Shown one piece after another: positions 15,690 through 25,768 of a stretch of 64,000 nt of DNA; the stretch's first letter is position 1, and the number at the start of each line of letters is the position of its first letter. Under the pieces are notes generated by a model. It did no database searches and was not told where the DNA came from. It was given only the letters and a program-made list of their open reading frames with translations. The DNA is from DASUPK01 sp963695805. Its GTDB lineage: Bacteria > Actinomycetota > Thermoleophilia > Solirubrobacterales > 70-9. The DNA is taken from contig CAVOHV010000002.1 in NCBI GenBank assembly GCA_963695805.1, positions 1-64,000 of the forward strand, in the 5' to 3' direction. Position numbers and translations under genes: made by a program.

Positions 15690-16069
15690 GGCGAGAGGCT
15701 CGGCCGTGGTCGCGGTACATGTGGATCGCGGTAACGAGCCCACCGTGGACCGTGTAGAGGGTCGTACTTGGAAGTTCCACCTCAACCCCACTCTCCTTTC
15801 CGCGCCCCCCTCACCATGTGCGCAACTACGACGCTCTCACCGGCGTCGATGAACTCCAGCGGCTCGATGCGGAAGTCATCCCAGACGGCTTCGATCTCCC
15901 CCACGAAGCGCCTGTAGCCGTCGTGTCCCTCGTAGACGTCGGGGTTGAAGACTCGCTCAGACATGTCGGCCCGCACCGCCGGGTCGAGATGACTGATGAC
16001 AGCTTCGATGTCGCCGCGAAGGGCGGCGTCATATACACGCCGCACGACCTCGACGTTCTCCTCCGACAT
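15690..16069 (-). pseudogene. SnoaL/NTF2-like gene, two frame breaks
   Basis: The N-terminal 90 residues are normal (MSEENVEVVRRVYDAALRGD, FVGEIEAVWDDFRIEPLEF). A one-base change near 15785 is needed to reach VEVELPSTTLYTVHGGLVTAI, and another near 15695 to reach the AAS-L-type end. It begins 3 nt after the stop of the upstream SnoaL gene, so it is the last gene of a minus-strand operon. Confidence 0.6.
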
Positions 16070-16072
16070 CGC

Positions 16073-16529
16073 CTACTCCGAGAGGCCGGCGGCTTCGAGG
16101 GCCTGATCGCGGCCCGCGTATTCGTCCAACTGAGTGACCAAGCCGCCACGAACCGTGACTACCACGAAAAGCGGAAATGTGGCGGTCATGCCGCTCCCTG
16201 TGGCGGTGGCGGTCCGGTCGACGGTGGCAAGGACGCGATCCCGGCCACAGTCAACTAGCGCACGAAGAGAAACGGCGTAGTCGGCGGTGACCTCGAGGAT
16301 CTCATCCCAGGCGCTCGCGATTTCCAACTGGCCGCGAAAGGTTCCGAAACCGTCGGTATTCCAAACGACGTCGGGGGTGCAGCAGCTCCCACATCTCTCC
16401 GGTCTCGTGATCGAGCTCGTTTGCCTTGACTGCCTCGACTAGGGAGCGAGGCTTCTTCCAGTATGCCTTCAGGGATCGCCCCGACGCCTCGAAGAACCGG
16501 CGCACAAGGTCGACGTTCTCCTCCGACAT
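16073..16529 (-). CDS. SnoaL/NTF2-like protein (frameshifted)
   Basis: MSEENVDLVRRFFEASGRSL, then TGEMWELLHP; a one-base change near 16375-16380, then LEIASAWDEILEVTADYAVS, TVRGGLVTQLDEY and ALEAAGLSE. About 151 residues if repaired. Third gene of the HNH-SnoaL-SnoaL-SnoaL series, yet it also has its own GATACT motif and hairpin. Confidence 0.65.
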
Positions 16530-16538
16530 CGCCCGCCC

Positions 16539-16578
16539 AGTATCTCTCGGACGGGTGCTGCTTTTCGTCCAAAGCAGC
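16539..16578 (-). promoter_or_regulatory. GATACT -10 plus palindrome upstream of SnoaL gene 16529
   Basis: GATACT (16544-16539) lies 9 nt before ATG. The hairpin 16557-16578 reads GCTGCTTT-TCGTCC-AAAGCAGC (8-bp perfect stem) and covers the -35 region. It looks like an operator or a leader-less promoter module. Confidence 0.6.
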
Positions 16579-16585
16579 GGTTCGG

Positions 16586-16993
16586 CTACTCGGATACTCC
16601 GGGCGGCTTCGAGGGCAGCCGCTCGATCATCACCGAAGTACTTGACCTCGACCGGCTTCCCGTCGCGGAATGTCCACAGATTCCAGACATGCGCATCAAC
16701 CTCGGCTCCGCCCCCCTTACCCCGAGCGCTAAAGCGGATCAAGGCGACCACCTGTCGTCCGCGTCGATCAGTTCCTGCGGCTCCCATACAGGCCAGCCCT
16801 CCCATTCTTCGTACGGGTCGCTCAACAAAACAGCAACCGCCTCGTCGCGACCTCGCAAGACGAACGGGTCCACGAGTCGGCGCGAGAAGTCAACGACGAA
16901 CTCAGGAGCGGGCAGGTCTTGGAGCGTGTCTGCGTCCCCTCGTGTGAGCGCAGCGTAGGCGCGTCGCACAAGCTCGACGTTCTCCTCCGACAT
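16586..16993 (-). CDS. SnoaL/NTF2-like protein (two compensating frame breaks)
   Basis: MSEENVELVRRAYAALTRGD, VLRGRDEAVAVLLSDPYEEW, QELIDADD; a frame change near 16750, then VVALIRFSARGKGGGAEV and NLWTFRDGKPVEVKYF. A second extra base just before the end converts AGVSE-stop into a run-on. About 135 residues. It follows the HNH gene on the same strand. Confidence 0.65.
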
Positions 16994-17002
16994 CGCCCAC
17001 GC

Positions 17003-17063
17003 AGTATCTCTCCCAGGAGTACTGCTTTCCATGCAAACCGGTGCTTCTCGTCCAAAGCGGTGA
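17003..17063 (-). promoter_or_regulatory. GATACT -10 plus degenerate palindromes upstream of SnoaL gene 16993
   Basis: GATACT (17008-17003), 9 nt before ATG. CTTTCCATGCAAA (17025-17037) and a TCGTCCAAAGCGG half-site (17051-17063) are both decayed copies of the hairpin family. Confidence 0.5.
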
Positions 17064-17087
17064 GCGCTTTACTCACCGCCAAACGCC

Positions 17088-17668
17088 CTAATACGAGCCA
17101 GATGAAACCGCTCGTCTGGGCGACCAGCCTCCTCCCAGATCGCGCGGTAGTAGCGGGTCAGACCGTCCCCATTCGTCGTTGGGCGGTATCTCCCTGAGCT
17201 TCCACCCGAGCCGACTCAACGGCCAATTCCTCTTGCAGGAATTGCACGGCCAGCAGGCTGTCACCAGGTTCTCAACCGACGAACCGCCGCCGACCGCGAT
17301 CGGCTCGACGTGATCGACGGTTGCGCCGCGTGAGAAGAACGCTGGGTGGGTGTGGCCGACCTTCCACCCTGGGGTCACCGGGAGCAGCTCCGGATAGAGC
17401 ACGTGGATCTGCGTCAGGATCGGGATGGGGATCGTCTTCGCGCCGCAATAGCGACACCGAAACGATCGCGCATATAGACATCACCCACCGTGTCGGGCGG
17501 AAGTGTCGGTGGGCGCTTAACGTCGTGAACAGTGAAGGAAATCGTCGCCAGAGCGGTTCGGGCCGCTCCGCTATCTCCGTCCGCTATCGCGGCGGCAACG
17601 TCGGCGAGAACCTCGGGGTAGGGATCGTCTGGTGGAGCGGGGAAGAACTTGGACTGTTCCTCGGGCAT
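17088..17668 (-). CDS. HNH endonuclease with zinc-binding cysteines (frameshifted)
   Basis: MPEEQSKFFPAPPDDP start, a ~75-residue helical N-terminus, then after one frame change near 17455 CRYCGAKT, ATVDHVEPIAVGGGSSVENL and CWPCNSCKRN. CxxC plus CxxC bind structural zinc; DH...N...(K)R is the HNH catalytic core. Such small HNH proteins are nicking or restriction-like nucleases or mobile-element remnants. It uses the same GATACT/hairpin promoter as the SnoaL genes and heads their operon. The length needs one indel repaired. Confidence 0.75.
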
Positions 17669-17846
17669 CGCCCGCGCAGTATCTCGCCAAAGGTGCTGCT
17701 TTCCATGCAAAGCAGCACTGTTGGCGGCCGCCGACCCGGTTGTCACGTTCGCGTGCAGGAGCGCCGGCTCCCTAGTTGGGGTGCCGGGTGGTCTCGCGGA
17801 TCCGCGGGCGGTGGTAGCGAGAAACGAATCGGGCCCCCGCTACTTC
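17665..17846 (-). repeat. ~180-bp repeat, copy 1 (second copy 40445-40630)
   Basis: On the minus strand it runs from GGGGCCCGATTCGT through CTCGCTACCACCG, CATCCCGGCACCCCAACTAG-like segments, GCCGCCAACAGT and the hairpin into GATACT-N9-ATG. The same order with about 80% identity is found at 40.45-40.63 kb. The outer part folds through GTCTCGC / GCGAGA(A/G)AC. On the plus strand, GAATCGGGCCCCCGCTACT resembles a degenerate tRNA 3' end. Confidence 0.6.
17678..17716 (-). promoter_or_regulatory. GATACT -10 plus perfect palindrome upstream of the HNH gene
   Basis: GATACT (17683-17678), 9 nt before ATG 17668. The palindrome 17695-17716 is GCTGCTTT-CCATGC-AAAGCAGC with an 8-bp perfect stem, the best copy in the window. 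Confidence 0.65.
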
Positions 17847-17876
17847 ACGAAAGGGCCGCTAATGCGGCCCTTTCGT
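17847..17876. terminator. Strong hairpin terminator
   Basis: 13-bp perfect stem ACGAAAGGGCCGC / GCGGCCCTTTCGT with loop TAAT, beyond the 3' end of the haloperoxidase gene. Confidence 0.75.
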
Positions 17877-17913
17877 CTGTTTCAGGTCGAACCCTCTTGG
17901 CCCGGAGCGGGCA

Positions 17914-19422
17914 TCAACGGTTCTTCCGGCACCTCTTGCGCGCCTTCTTCGAGTGCTTCTTCTTGCACTTCTTGAGCGCCGCCGCGCGCCGCCCGGTTGG
18001 TGCCTGGACGGCGCGCTGCCCGATTGGTGCCTGGACCTGGAAGTAGTGCTTCCCCAGGTAGTGGGCGACCTTCTTGCCCAGCACGGCTCCCTGCACGTCG
18101 GCGGTGCGGAAGTGGATGCCGCTCCACACGCGCGCGCCGATGATCTCCTTGAGCGCCTCCGAGAAGCGATCGAAGCTCCTCGTCGGACAGGGTGCGGGAC
18201 TGCATTTGTTGCTGATCGCGGTGAACGCGATCTTGTCGGTGCCGAAGAAGCCCTGCAGCGCGTGCACGAAGGCACCGCTGATGCAGGTGTGCCCCGACGG
18301 GTGGTCCGGGAAGCCGGGGGTGACGAGCGGCGGTCCGGAGACGGGAATCGTGGGGTTGAAGAGCGGCAGCCAGGCCGGGTCGGCCTCGGTCGCCGGGTTG
18401 CCGTCGCTAGCGGCCTCGCGGATCGCGGTGATCGGGCGCCAGAAGTTCCAGTAGTACTTGTCGTTCCAGCAGCCGATCGAGCCGTCGGCCCCGGCCAGGT
18501 TGGTCATCGCGAGCAGGCGGGCGCTCTCGACGCCGTCCAGCTGCTCGCTCTCCGCCAGCGCGCGGAAGACGCGGTTCCAGATCGAGATGCCGCTGTCCTG
18601 CCAGAAGATCGCGGCTGCCGTCTGGTCGGCGGTGCGGCTCGTGCTCGTCAGCGAGCCGAGGTCCTTGACCTCGTTGAAGTCCTCCGCGTAGGCGGCGCTG
18701 GTGAGCGCGTTCGGGCCGTCGGTGCGGAGCATCTCCACGCTCGGGACGAGGAACGGGTCCACATTCCCTACAAAGGCGCCGGGGTCGCCCCCGAAGTTGG
18801 GCGGCGTCTTCCGCCACTCTCCTGGATCGGTGCCTTCGACGACCGCGAACGGGTCGAAGCGTCCGTCGTGGGCGCGCGCGGCGAGCATCGCCGTGGCGGC
18901 GGCGGACCCCGCCGCGATGCCGTCCTGCTTGTGAACGTCCTCAGGAATCGCCGCGAGGGAGTCCGCGTAGGCCTGGTCGAGCCAGACGCGCACCGGCGGC
19001 GGCAGCATCGGCGCCCCCGCCTGCTGGAGCCCGGCCAGCACCTCGTAGGCGGCGGTGGCGGCGGCGGCGGCCTTGGAGGCCGATGGCGAGGCCGGCGGAA
19101 GCCCGGCGAGATACGGCTGATGCCCGCCGTCGATCGCGTTGACAGCGTCGTAGACGGCGCCCTGCACCATCCCCACGTGAAGCACGGAAACCTGCGGCGC
19201 CTGGCCGACGCCGGGCATGACGGGTGCGGTGGGTGGGTTCCCGAGCGCGTTCGCCGCGTAGAGGTTCCAGTCTTGGACCGCCTCGGCGCTGGTGGACTGC
19301 TGCGCGGCGCCCGCGGTCGCCGGGATCGCGAGTGCGCAGACACCGAGGACGAGCAAGACCAGCCGACGCCACGCCGGCCGGGTCAGGTTGGTGATCAGGT
19401 GGGTGATCGTGAGAGCCCGCAT
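17914..19422 (-). CDS. Secreted vanadium-haloperoxidase/PAP2-family protein
   Basis: About 502 residues. The signal peptide (RRLVLLVLGVCALAIPATAGA) is followed by the helical vanadium-dependent haloperoxidase/PAP2 fold. The phosphate- or vanadate-binding residues are in YWNFWRPITAIR, the PDHPSGHT motif and WSGIHFRTAD (Arg, Ser-Gly-His, Arg-His order). The C-terminus is a Lys/Arg/Cys tail (KKCKKKHSKKARKR). The enzyme is exported and could oxidise halides or act as a phosphatase; the sequence does not decide. Start ATG 19422 has an AAGGAGG site that is shared, with the leader, by the RTX gene upstream. Confidence 0.85.
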   Translation of the reverse strand: MRALTITHLITNLTRPAWRRLVLLVLGVCALAIPATAGAAQQSTSAEAVQDWNLYAANALGNPPTAPVMPGVGQAPQVSVLHVGMVQGAVYDAVNAIDGGHQPYLAGLPPASPSASKAAAAATAAYEVLAGLQQAGAPMLPPPVRVWLDQAYADSLAAIPEDVHKQDGIAAGSAAATAMLAARAHDGRFDPFAVVEGTDPGEWRKTPPNFGGDPGAFVGNVDPFLVPSVEMLRTDGPNALTSAAYAEDFNEVKDLGSLTSTSRTADQTAAAIFWQDSGISIWNRVFRALAESEQLDGVESARLLAMTNLAGADGSIGCWNDKYYWNFWRPITAIREAASDGNPATEADPAWLPLFNPTIPVSGPPLVTPGFPDHPSGHTCISGAFVHALQGFFGTDKIAFTAISNKCSPAPCPTRSFDRFSEALKEIIGARVWSGIHFRTADVQGAVLGKKVAHYLGKHYFQVQAPIGQRAVQAPTGRRAAALKKCKKKHSKKARKRCRKNR

Positions 19423-19560
19423 TTCGGGCCTCCTTCGAGTCGTGGCATCGGACCTCCCAATGAGTCGAGGCTTCGGTGCCTGTTGACGGGCAGAAGGCTC
19501 CGACACGGCGGTACATTCTCGGTACATTTGGCGCCGGGCTAGGCGTGGTCTAGCGTATGG
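19423..19560 (-). promoter_or_regulatory. Duplicated leader, copy A (haloperoxidase)
   Basis: ~90% identical to 20159-20292 over about 130 bp. It contains the tandem direct repeat AATGTACCGAGAATGTACCG (19528-19509), likely an operator or promoter, and the CGAAGGAGGCCCGAAATG ribosome site. Confidence 0.65.
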
Positions 19561-19624
19561 GCGGCGTATGAGCGGCGTTTTTGGCGCACGCATTGGGACA
19601 GGTGAACGGGAGCACGCTCCCAGA

Positions 19625-19659
19625 AAAACGTGGCGCCTGGGACGTTCCCAAACGCCACG
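19625..19659 (-). terminator. Terminator of the RTX gene
   Basis: GTGGCG / CGCCAC and GGGA / TCCC pairings form a hairpin followed on the minus strand by GTTTTTC. Confidence 0.7.
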
Positions 19660-19661
19660 CC

Positions 19662-19700
19662 CTACTCCCGCAGCCCGGCGGCTTCGAGGGCGGCGCTCGC
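19662..19700 (-). pseudogene. SnoaL C-terminal relic
   Basis: Reads AALEAAGLRE-stop on the minus strand, fused directly behind the RTX gene stop. Only the family ending remains. Confidence 0.5.
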
Positions 19701-19705
19701 GCCGG

Positions 19706-20158
19706 TTAGTGATGGCCCTCGCACCCTGAGCCGGGACCGGGGCGGTCGAAATGTGTGCCCACGGGGCCGCCCGGGCAGTAGTCCATGCGCCCGGGACCGC
19801 CATTGAGCGTGTCATTGCCGTGCCCGCCTTCCAGGCGGTCGTTGCCCTTCCCGCCCTTGAGCGTGTCATCGCCGTGGCCGCCGCAGATCATGTCCCTGCC
19901 AGCGAGGCCGGAGATCGTGTCATTCCCGCCAAGGCCGGCGATCACATCCTCACCGCGCGTGCCTTTGAGCGAGTCGCTGCCCTTCGTACCCACGATAGTC
20001 GCCGCCTTGCAGGGAGGCAGCGCCGTGCCTGGTGGAGTTGGGGCTGGAGTCTGCGCCGCCGTCTGCGCCCCGAGCGCCATCACGCCAGCCGCAGCCACGC
20101 CGATCACAATCGCGAATCGCTTCCTCATATCGTGCTGCCCTTTCATCGAAGCCCTCAT
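19706..20158 (-). CDS. Secreted RTX-type calcium-binding repeat protein
   Basis: 150 residues. The signal peptide (RFAIVIGVAAAGVMALGAQ) precedes a short Pro/Thr linker and four to five GGxGxDx nonapeptide repeats (LGGNDTISG, GGHGDDTLK, GGKGNDRLE, GGHGNDTLN) that form a calcium-binding beta-roll. Two Cys pairs flank the roll. The start 20158 was chosen because its AAGGAGG site and leader are duplicated from the haloperoxidase gene; ATG 20128 is the alternative. Confidence 0.8.
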   Translation of the reverse strand: MRASMKGQHDMRKRFAIVIGVAAAGVMALGAQTAAQTPAPTPPGTALPPCKAATIVGTKGSDSLKGTRGEDVIAGLGGNDTISGLAGRDMICGGHGDDTLKGGKGNDRLEGGHGNDTLNGGPGRMDYCPGGPVGTHFDRPGPGSGCEGHH

Positions 20159-20292
20159 TTCGGGCCTCCTTCGAGTCGTGGCGTCGGACCTGCCAGCGAG
20201 TCGAGGCTCCGGTGCCTGTTTGACGGCCAGAAGGCTCCGACACGGCGGTACATTCTCGGTACAACAGGGCCGGGCCAGGCGTCGTCTAGGCG
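20159..20292 (-). promoter_or_regulatory. Duplicated leader, copy B (RTX gene)
   Basis: The partner of 19423-19560. The TGTACCG direct repeat is at 20265-20246 and the ribosome site is identical. Confidence 0.65.
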
Positions 20293-20329
20293 TGCGCTGG
20301 AGCGGTTTGGGGCGCGAGGCGGTCGGCCG

Positions 20330-23300
20330 TCAGCCCGAGGGGCAAGCGGAGACGTAGTCCTGCTCGGGGACGAGCTCCGCCCACTGCTCGGAAGTGAGGC
20401 CGCCGCCGGCGAGCCTGCACGCCCGTTGCAGCCAGAGCTCGGGATCGACCTCCCAGCGGATCCCGCGCCAGAGGTTCGAAGCCGCGCCCTCCCCCGAGTC
20501 GTATAACACGAACAGGTGGGCGCCGTCCGGGGTAAATCGCGCCGTCACCATTCCGCCCGCCTCGGCGTTCGCCGCGGGTTCGGGCAGGATGGGCCCGATC
20601 GGCTCCCGCGAGGCGACGTCCCAGAGGGCCGCCGACCGGTCCGAGTGCGTGGTCGCAAGTGTGTGCCCGTCCGGGGAGAACTCCACTCCGAGAGTGGACG
20701 CGTTCGGGAGAGCGAGCGGAGGTCCCACCCGCCGCCAGCCGTCGGTCGCCCAGAGGGGCGCGCCGCCGTCGACCTCGCCAGCCGCGAGCAGGCTGCCGTC
20801 CGGTGAGAAGGCAACCGAGCTGACCTCGCCGCCGGGGGAAAGCCTCGCAACCCGCTCGCCGCTTCCGACGTCGAGGATCTCGACTCCGTTCGGACCTTCG
20901 GCGGACGGGACGCTTTCGGGGAACCTGTTGAGGGCGTTGGAGTCAGCACCGAACGGAATCGCCAGCTGCGAGCCGTCGGGGCTGAACGCCAGCGCGAGCA
21001 CGGATGCAGGCAGGCGCAGCGGCGGTCGAAGCAGCTCGCGCCGGCCGACGTCCCAGATCCGCACCGCGCCCCCCTCCTCCGCCGCGGCGAGCAGATCGCC
21101 CTGGCCGAAGGCGAGCGCTTGGACGGTTCGCGGGTTGACCGTCCGAGGGCCCCGGGGAGCGCGAAGGAGCGCGCCGAGCTGCTCTCCCGACTCGACGTCC
21201 CAGACCCCGACGCCGCCACCCTCTCCCGCCACCGCCAGCCGACGTCCATCGGCTGAGTAATCGATCGCCACCGCCGCCCTGCCGGGGAAGGCCTCGAAGC
21301 TCGCCGTCCTGCGCAGCGTCTCGGCGTCGATCAGCTCCACCCGGCCGTCGAGCCTCGCGACGGCCAGGGCGCGTCCGTCGGGGCTGAGCGCGAACGCAGG
21401 CCGACCAGCCTCCTCCCTGGGCCCCCAGCCGCCCAATCCCGTCGGGAACGGGCGCCAGAGCCGGCGGTCCCCGGCCACGTCCCAGACGATCACGCGGCCG
21501 TCGTTGCCGGCCGTATACAGGGTGCGTCCGTCAGGGCTGAAGGCGTGCTGCTCGTCGTTGTTGGCCGCGTGGCCCTCGAGGGTTTCGGTCGCGACGCCCT
21601 CCTCGACGTCCCACAGGATCACGTTCCCGCTGTCCTCGGCGGTCGAGAGGGTACGCCCGTCGGGGCTGAAGGCTCTGGGCTCGCCCGCCCCGGCGCCGGT
21701 CAGCGTCCGCACCCTTCCAGAGCCGAGGTCGAGCAGGCCGAGGCCCCCGCCGGGCTGCCCGAACGCGAGGGTGCGCCCGTCGGGGCTGAGGGCGCCGCCG
21801 CCGCCGACCGGGTAGCGGCGGATGACGCGAAGCGTATCCGCGTCGAGCGCCTTGACCCCCCGGCCGGTGGAGACCAGGAGGCGCCCATCCGGGGTCATGA
21901 CTGCGGCGGCGTGTCGTGTTGAATCCCAACGCGGACGGGCTTTCCGAGCGGCGTGCCCCGGCGGGCGTCGTACCGACGCACGAAGAAGGGCGCATCGCCG
22001 TCGTCGGGACCGCGGGAGTAGGGGACGAACAAGCTTCGTCCATCCGGAGCGTAGATGGCGATGCCGAAGGGTACGAACCCTCGGCCGGCCGCAAGAGAGG
22101 TCGAGCTGCGCACCCGCCCGGTAGCCGCGTCGAGAATCTCCAGCGTTCCCGTTGCAGAGCTGTCCTCCGCGACGGCGAGCGAGTCGCCCTGCGGATCGAA
22201 GGCGATGACGAAGGCGGGTCCGGGCGCCTGATGATCGCCGATTACCTCGTAGGTATCGGTGTCGAACAGGGTCACGGTACCGCCTGCGTCGCTGACCGCG
22301 AGGGTTCCCCCGTCGGGGCTCAGCGCGAGCGCGAGGATCGGCTCGCCGCCGCCAGGGCTGAGGACGCCGATCGCCGCGGGGCTGCGAAGCAGCGTCGATA
22401 GGAGGCTGGAGCGGGTGGCGGCCGAGTCGTCGAGGGCGACGCCGGCGCTCGCGAGCCGCGCCGCTTGATCGAGGCGCTCCTCGGTGAGGGCCTGGGCGCC
22501 GAGGCGCTGGGCGTCGGCGACGGTGGCCGCGCTGCGCGCGCCCTGGCGCTCGGAGAGCGCGATCACCCCGGCGACCACGGCGGCGGCGAGCAGTACGCCG
22601 ACGCCGGCGAGCAGCGCCCTGAGGCGGCGGTTGGTGCGCCGCTGGCGCTCGGCCTGACGCTCGCCGGCGGCCCGGCTCTCCTCGAGGAAGGAGCGCTCGA
22701 GCTGGTTGAGCTCCGGGTCGTGCTCGGCGGCCCAGTCGAGCGCCGAGGCGAGCCGGGCACCCCGGTAGAGCTCGGCCGGGTCGCGCCCGGAGTCGCGCCA
22801 CTCGCCGGCGGCACCGATCAGGTGCTGGTGAAGGTGGCGACCCTCGGCGTCCTCGGCAAGCCAGCCGCGCAGGCGCGGCCACTCGCGAAGCAGCGCCTCG
22901 TGGGCGACCTCGGCCGCCCCCTCGTCGACGGTGAGCAGGCGGCTCTCGGTGAGCACGGCGAGGGCCCGGGCGGCGCCCTCGTCGCGGTCGAGCTCGAGCT
23001 CGTCGAGGGGAACGCGGCGGCGGACGAACCCCTCCGCCTGCTCGTCGTCAGCGCCGGCGAGGCGCAGCAGCATCGGGCGCGCCCGGAGCCGCTCGGCCGG
23101 ACTGAGGCGCTGGTAGGCGTCCTCGGCAAGGCGCGCGACCGCGCCGCTGACGCCGCCGCTTCGCTCATAGACCCCGTAGCGCAGGCTGCGGCCGTCGCGC
23201 CGCTGCCAGAGCTCGACGAGGGCCGCGGAGAGCAGCGGCAGGCCGCCGGGCTCTGAGGCGACGTCACCGACCAGCGCCGAGACCAGCCGCGGCTCGACCC

Positions 23301-25459
23301 GGAGCCCCGCCCGCCGGGCGGGAAGCTCGATCGCCCGGCGCAGCTCGTCGCGGCGCATCGGCCCGACCAGGAGCTGGTTGGCGCTGACCAGGGTCGAGAG
23401 CTCGGCGTGCTCGGCGCAGCGCGCGTAGAAGTCGCCGCGGATCGCGAGCACGACCACCAGCCGCTCGTCGGGGTCACCGGCGCCCTCGACCAATGCGTCG
23501 AAGAACGCCTCGCGCTCGGCCTGGTCGCGGCAGGCGACGAAGGCCTCCTCGAACTGATCGATCAAGAGCACCAACCGCTCGCCGTCGGGCAGCCGCTCGA
23601 GCGCGTCGGCGATCCACGGCGCCGCGCCCTCGTCTCCCGCCTCGGGCACCGCCCGGGCGAGGGCCCGCGAGAGCTCGGCCAGCGGGCGCGCGCCGGGGCG
23701 CATCACCGCGCGCCGCCAGTGCTCGGAGCCCGGGACGACGCCGTCCGCGAGCGCCGGCAGGAGGCCGGCGCGCACGGCCGAGGACTTGCCGCTGCCCGAG
23801 GGCCCGACGACGGCGAGCAGGGTCGAGCCGACCAGGCGGGCGACGAGCTCGGCGACCAGGCGCTCGCGGCCGAAGAAGTACTCGGCATGGGCGGCATCGA
23901 ACGGGGCCAGGCCGCGGTAGGGGCAGACCGCCGGCTCCGAGGGATCCGGCGGCTGATCGACGGCGTAGAGGCGGGTATGTTCGCTGGTCCTCTGCAGGTC
24001 GACCACACCGCCCGCTACCGCGGCCTCGGTCGCGCGCAGCTCGGTTTGATCGTCCGCCGCCCGGCCCGCCGTGGCGGCCAGCCGCTCGGCCACCTCCGCC
24101 CGGGCCCAGCCGCCGGCCGCCCGGTGAATGCGAAGCGGCACCCCCTCGCTCTCGGCGAGCAGTGTCGGCATGGGGATGACGACGCCCTCGGCGGCGTAGA
24201 GCGCGGCGATCTCGGCCGCCGCCTCCTCGTCGCAGCGGGTCGAGGCGCAGGCGCTCGGCGGCACCGTTCTCCAGCAAGGCGGCGAAGGCCGGTGGGCCCT
24301 GCTCGTCGTGATGAAGGACGCAGACCATGAGCGGCCGACCCTCGGGCGCGCGGGCGAGCGCCGCGGCGGCCTCGAGCACGCTCGGGGGGGCGTCGTTGGC
24401 GTAGTCGAACACCAGAAGCGTCGGTCGGTGGCCCGTGCCGGCCTCGGCTACGGTCGCCAGCGCCGCCTCGGCGACCTCGCCACCGCCGGCATAGAGGACC
24501 GCGGCGCCCTCTTGCTGGACCTCGCTCGCGAGCTCGGCGACGAGACGCGTCTTGCCGATCCCCGCCGGCCCCCAGACCATCACGCAGGCAATCCGGCCCT
24601 CGCGCGCCCGCGCCCAGCGCCTGCGCAGCCAGTCGAGCTCGCGCTCGCGTCCGGCGAGCAGCGGCGAGCCCCCCTCGAGCTGGACCGGCAGCTCGACGGC
24701 CGGCGGCGGCGCCTCGAGGGCCGGGTCCTGGGCGAGGATCTGCTCCTGCAGGCGCTTGAGCTCGGGGCCCGGCTCGACCCCGATCTGCTCGATCAGCGCC
24801 GCGCGCGCCTCGTGGTAGGCCTCGAGCGCCTCCGACTGGCGCCCGTCGCGATAGAGGGCGAGCATGCGCTGCGCGTGCAGATGCTCTCGCAGCGGCTCCG
24901 CGGCGATCAGGGCCTCGAGCCGGGCGACCGCCTCGGGGTGGCGCCCGGCGGCCAGCTCGGCATCGATCGCCAGCTCGATGGCCCGCATGTGAAGCTCCTC
25001 GAGGCGACCGATCTCCGGGGCGGCGAACGGCTCGGAGGCGACGTCGGCGAGCGGGGCACCGCGCCAGAGCTCGAGCGCGGCGCCGGCCAGGCCGTTCGCG
25101 CCGCCGCCTCTCGGCTGGCGAGCGGCCTCCTCGACCAGGTCCTCGAAGCGCAGCGCGTCGACCGCCTCCTCCGCCACCCGGAGCTCGTAGCCGCGACCCC
25201 GGGTGACGATGCTCGCCCCTCCGCCGTCGGAGGCCAATGCCTTGCGCAACTCCGAGACGTGGGACTGGAGGTTCTTGGCGGCGCTCGCCGGAGGCCGATC
25301 CCCCCAGAGGCCATCGATCAGCTCGTCGGCGGCGACCACGCGGTTGGCGCGCAGCGCGAGCATCGCGAGCACCCCTCGCAGCTTGCTTCTTCTGAGTGAT
25401 AACGACCGGCCGTCGACGAGCGCACCGACGCGGCCGAGGACGCGGATCTCTACAGCCAA
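20330..25459 (-). CDS. AfsR/SARP-type regulator: OmpR-like wHTH, BTAD, two STAND NTPase modules, TM segment and WD40 propeller (two frame breaks)
   Basis: About 1,709 residues. Order: winged helix (~10-90; LRRSKLRGVLAMLALRA), BTAD (~95-245), and a first P-loop GPAGIGKT (297-304) with LLVFDYAN Walker B. Next come an nSTAND domain with a second P-loop VGPSGSGKSS (~552) and LVLLIDQFEEAF, a hydrophobic helix (~943-965; LLAGVGVLLAAAVVAGVIAL), and a WD40 propeller with repeated FSPDGR...LWDV. Frame changes near 24255 and 21900 compensate, so the total stays 3n. BTAD regulators bind DNA and are driven by NTP-dependent oligomerisation. Propeller and membrane helix suggest an envelope or protein signal. 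Start ATG 25459. Confidence 0.85.
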
Positions 25460-25695
25460 TGCCCCTCTTTCCTGAGCGACCGTACACCACGTGCGGCCCG
25501 CGCGATCAACCGGTTCGATCGCTGCTGGGCCTCGGCGCCCAGGCCGTGGTGCTGGCCCGTCTACTCGCGCGAGTCGTCAACGGCGCCGGAGAGGTCGCCT
25601 CCGCACACGCCCGTGCGCGTCATCGTCGCGTCCCGTTTCAATGGTTCTTATCTGGAGGCCCGGCCTCGCTCCCGCTCTCGACGAACACCGGGGGT

Positions 25696-25713
25696 CAAGT
25701 TCTCCTCCGACAT
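25696..25713 (-). pseudogene. SnoaL N-terminal relic (MSEEN)
   Basis: ATG 25713 followed by SEENL and then unrelated sequence. The promoter module upstream is intact, so this is a start region left after loss of the gene body. Confidence 0.5.
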
Positions 25714-25722
25714 CGCCCACGC

Positions 25723-25768
25723 AGTATCTCGCGGCTACTCGCGAACCGCTCCTTTCCATGCAAAGCGG
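25723..25768 (-). promoter_or_regulatory. GATACT -10 plus hairpin before a SnoaL start relic
   Basis: GATACT (25728-25723) is 9 nt before the relic ATG. The hairpin 25746-25768 reads CCGCT-CCTTTCCATGCAAAG-CGG. Confidence 0.5.

Noticed and set aside
17760..17860. Known riboswitch class in the 180-bp repeat
   Set aside because: Pairings exist but I could not match any known aptamer core; both strands remain possible.
17914..19869. A 651-residue version of the haloperoxidase reaching back into the RTX gene
   Set aside because: The extension is antisense-like, Arg-rich low complexity with no signal peptide; ATG 19422 has a perfect ribosome site and is directly followed by a signal peptide.
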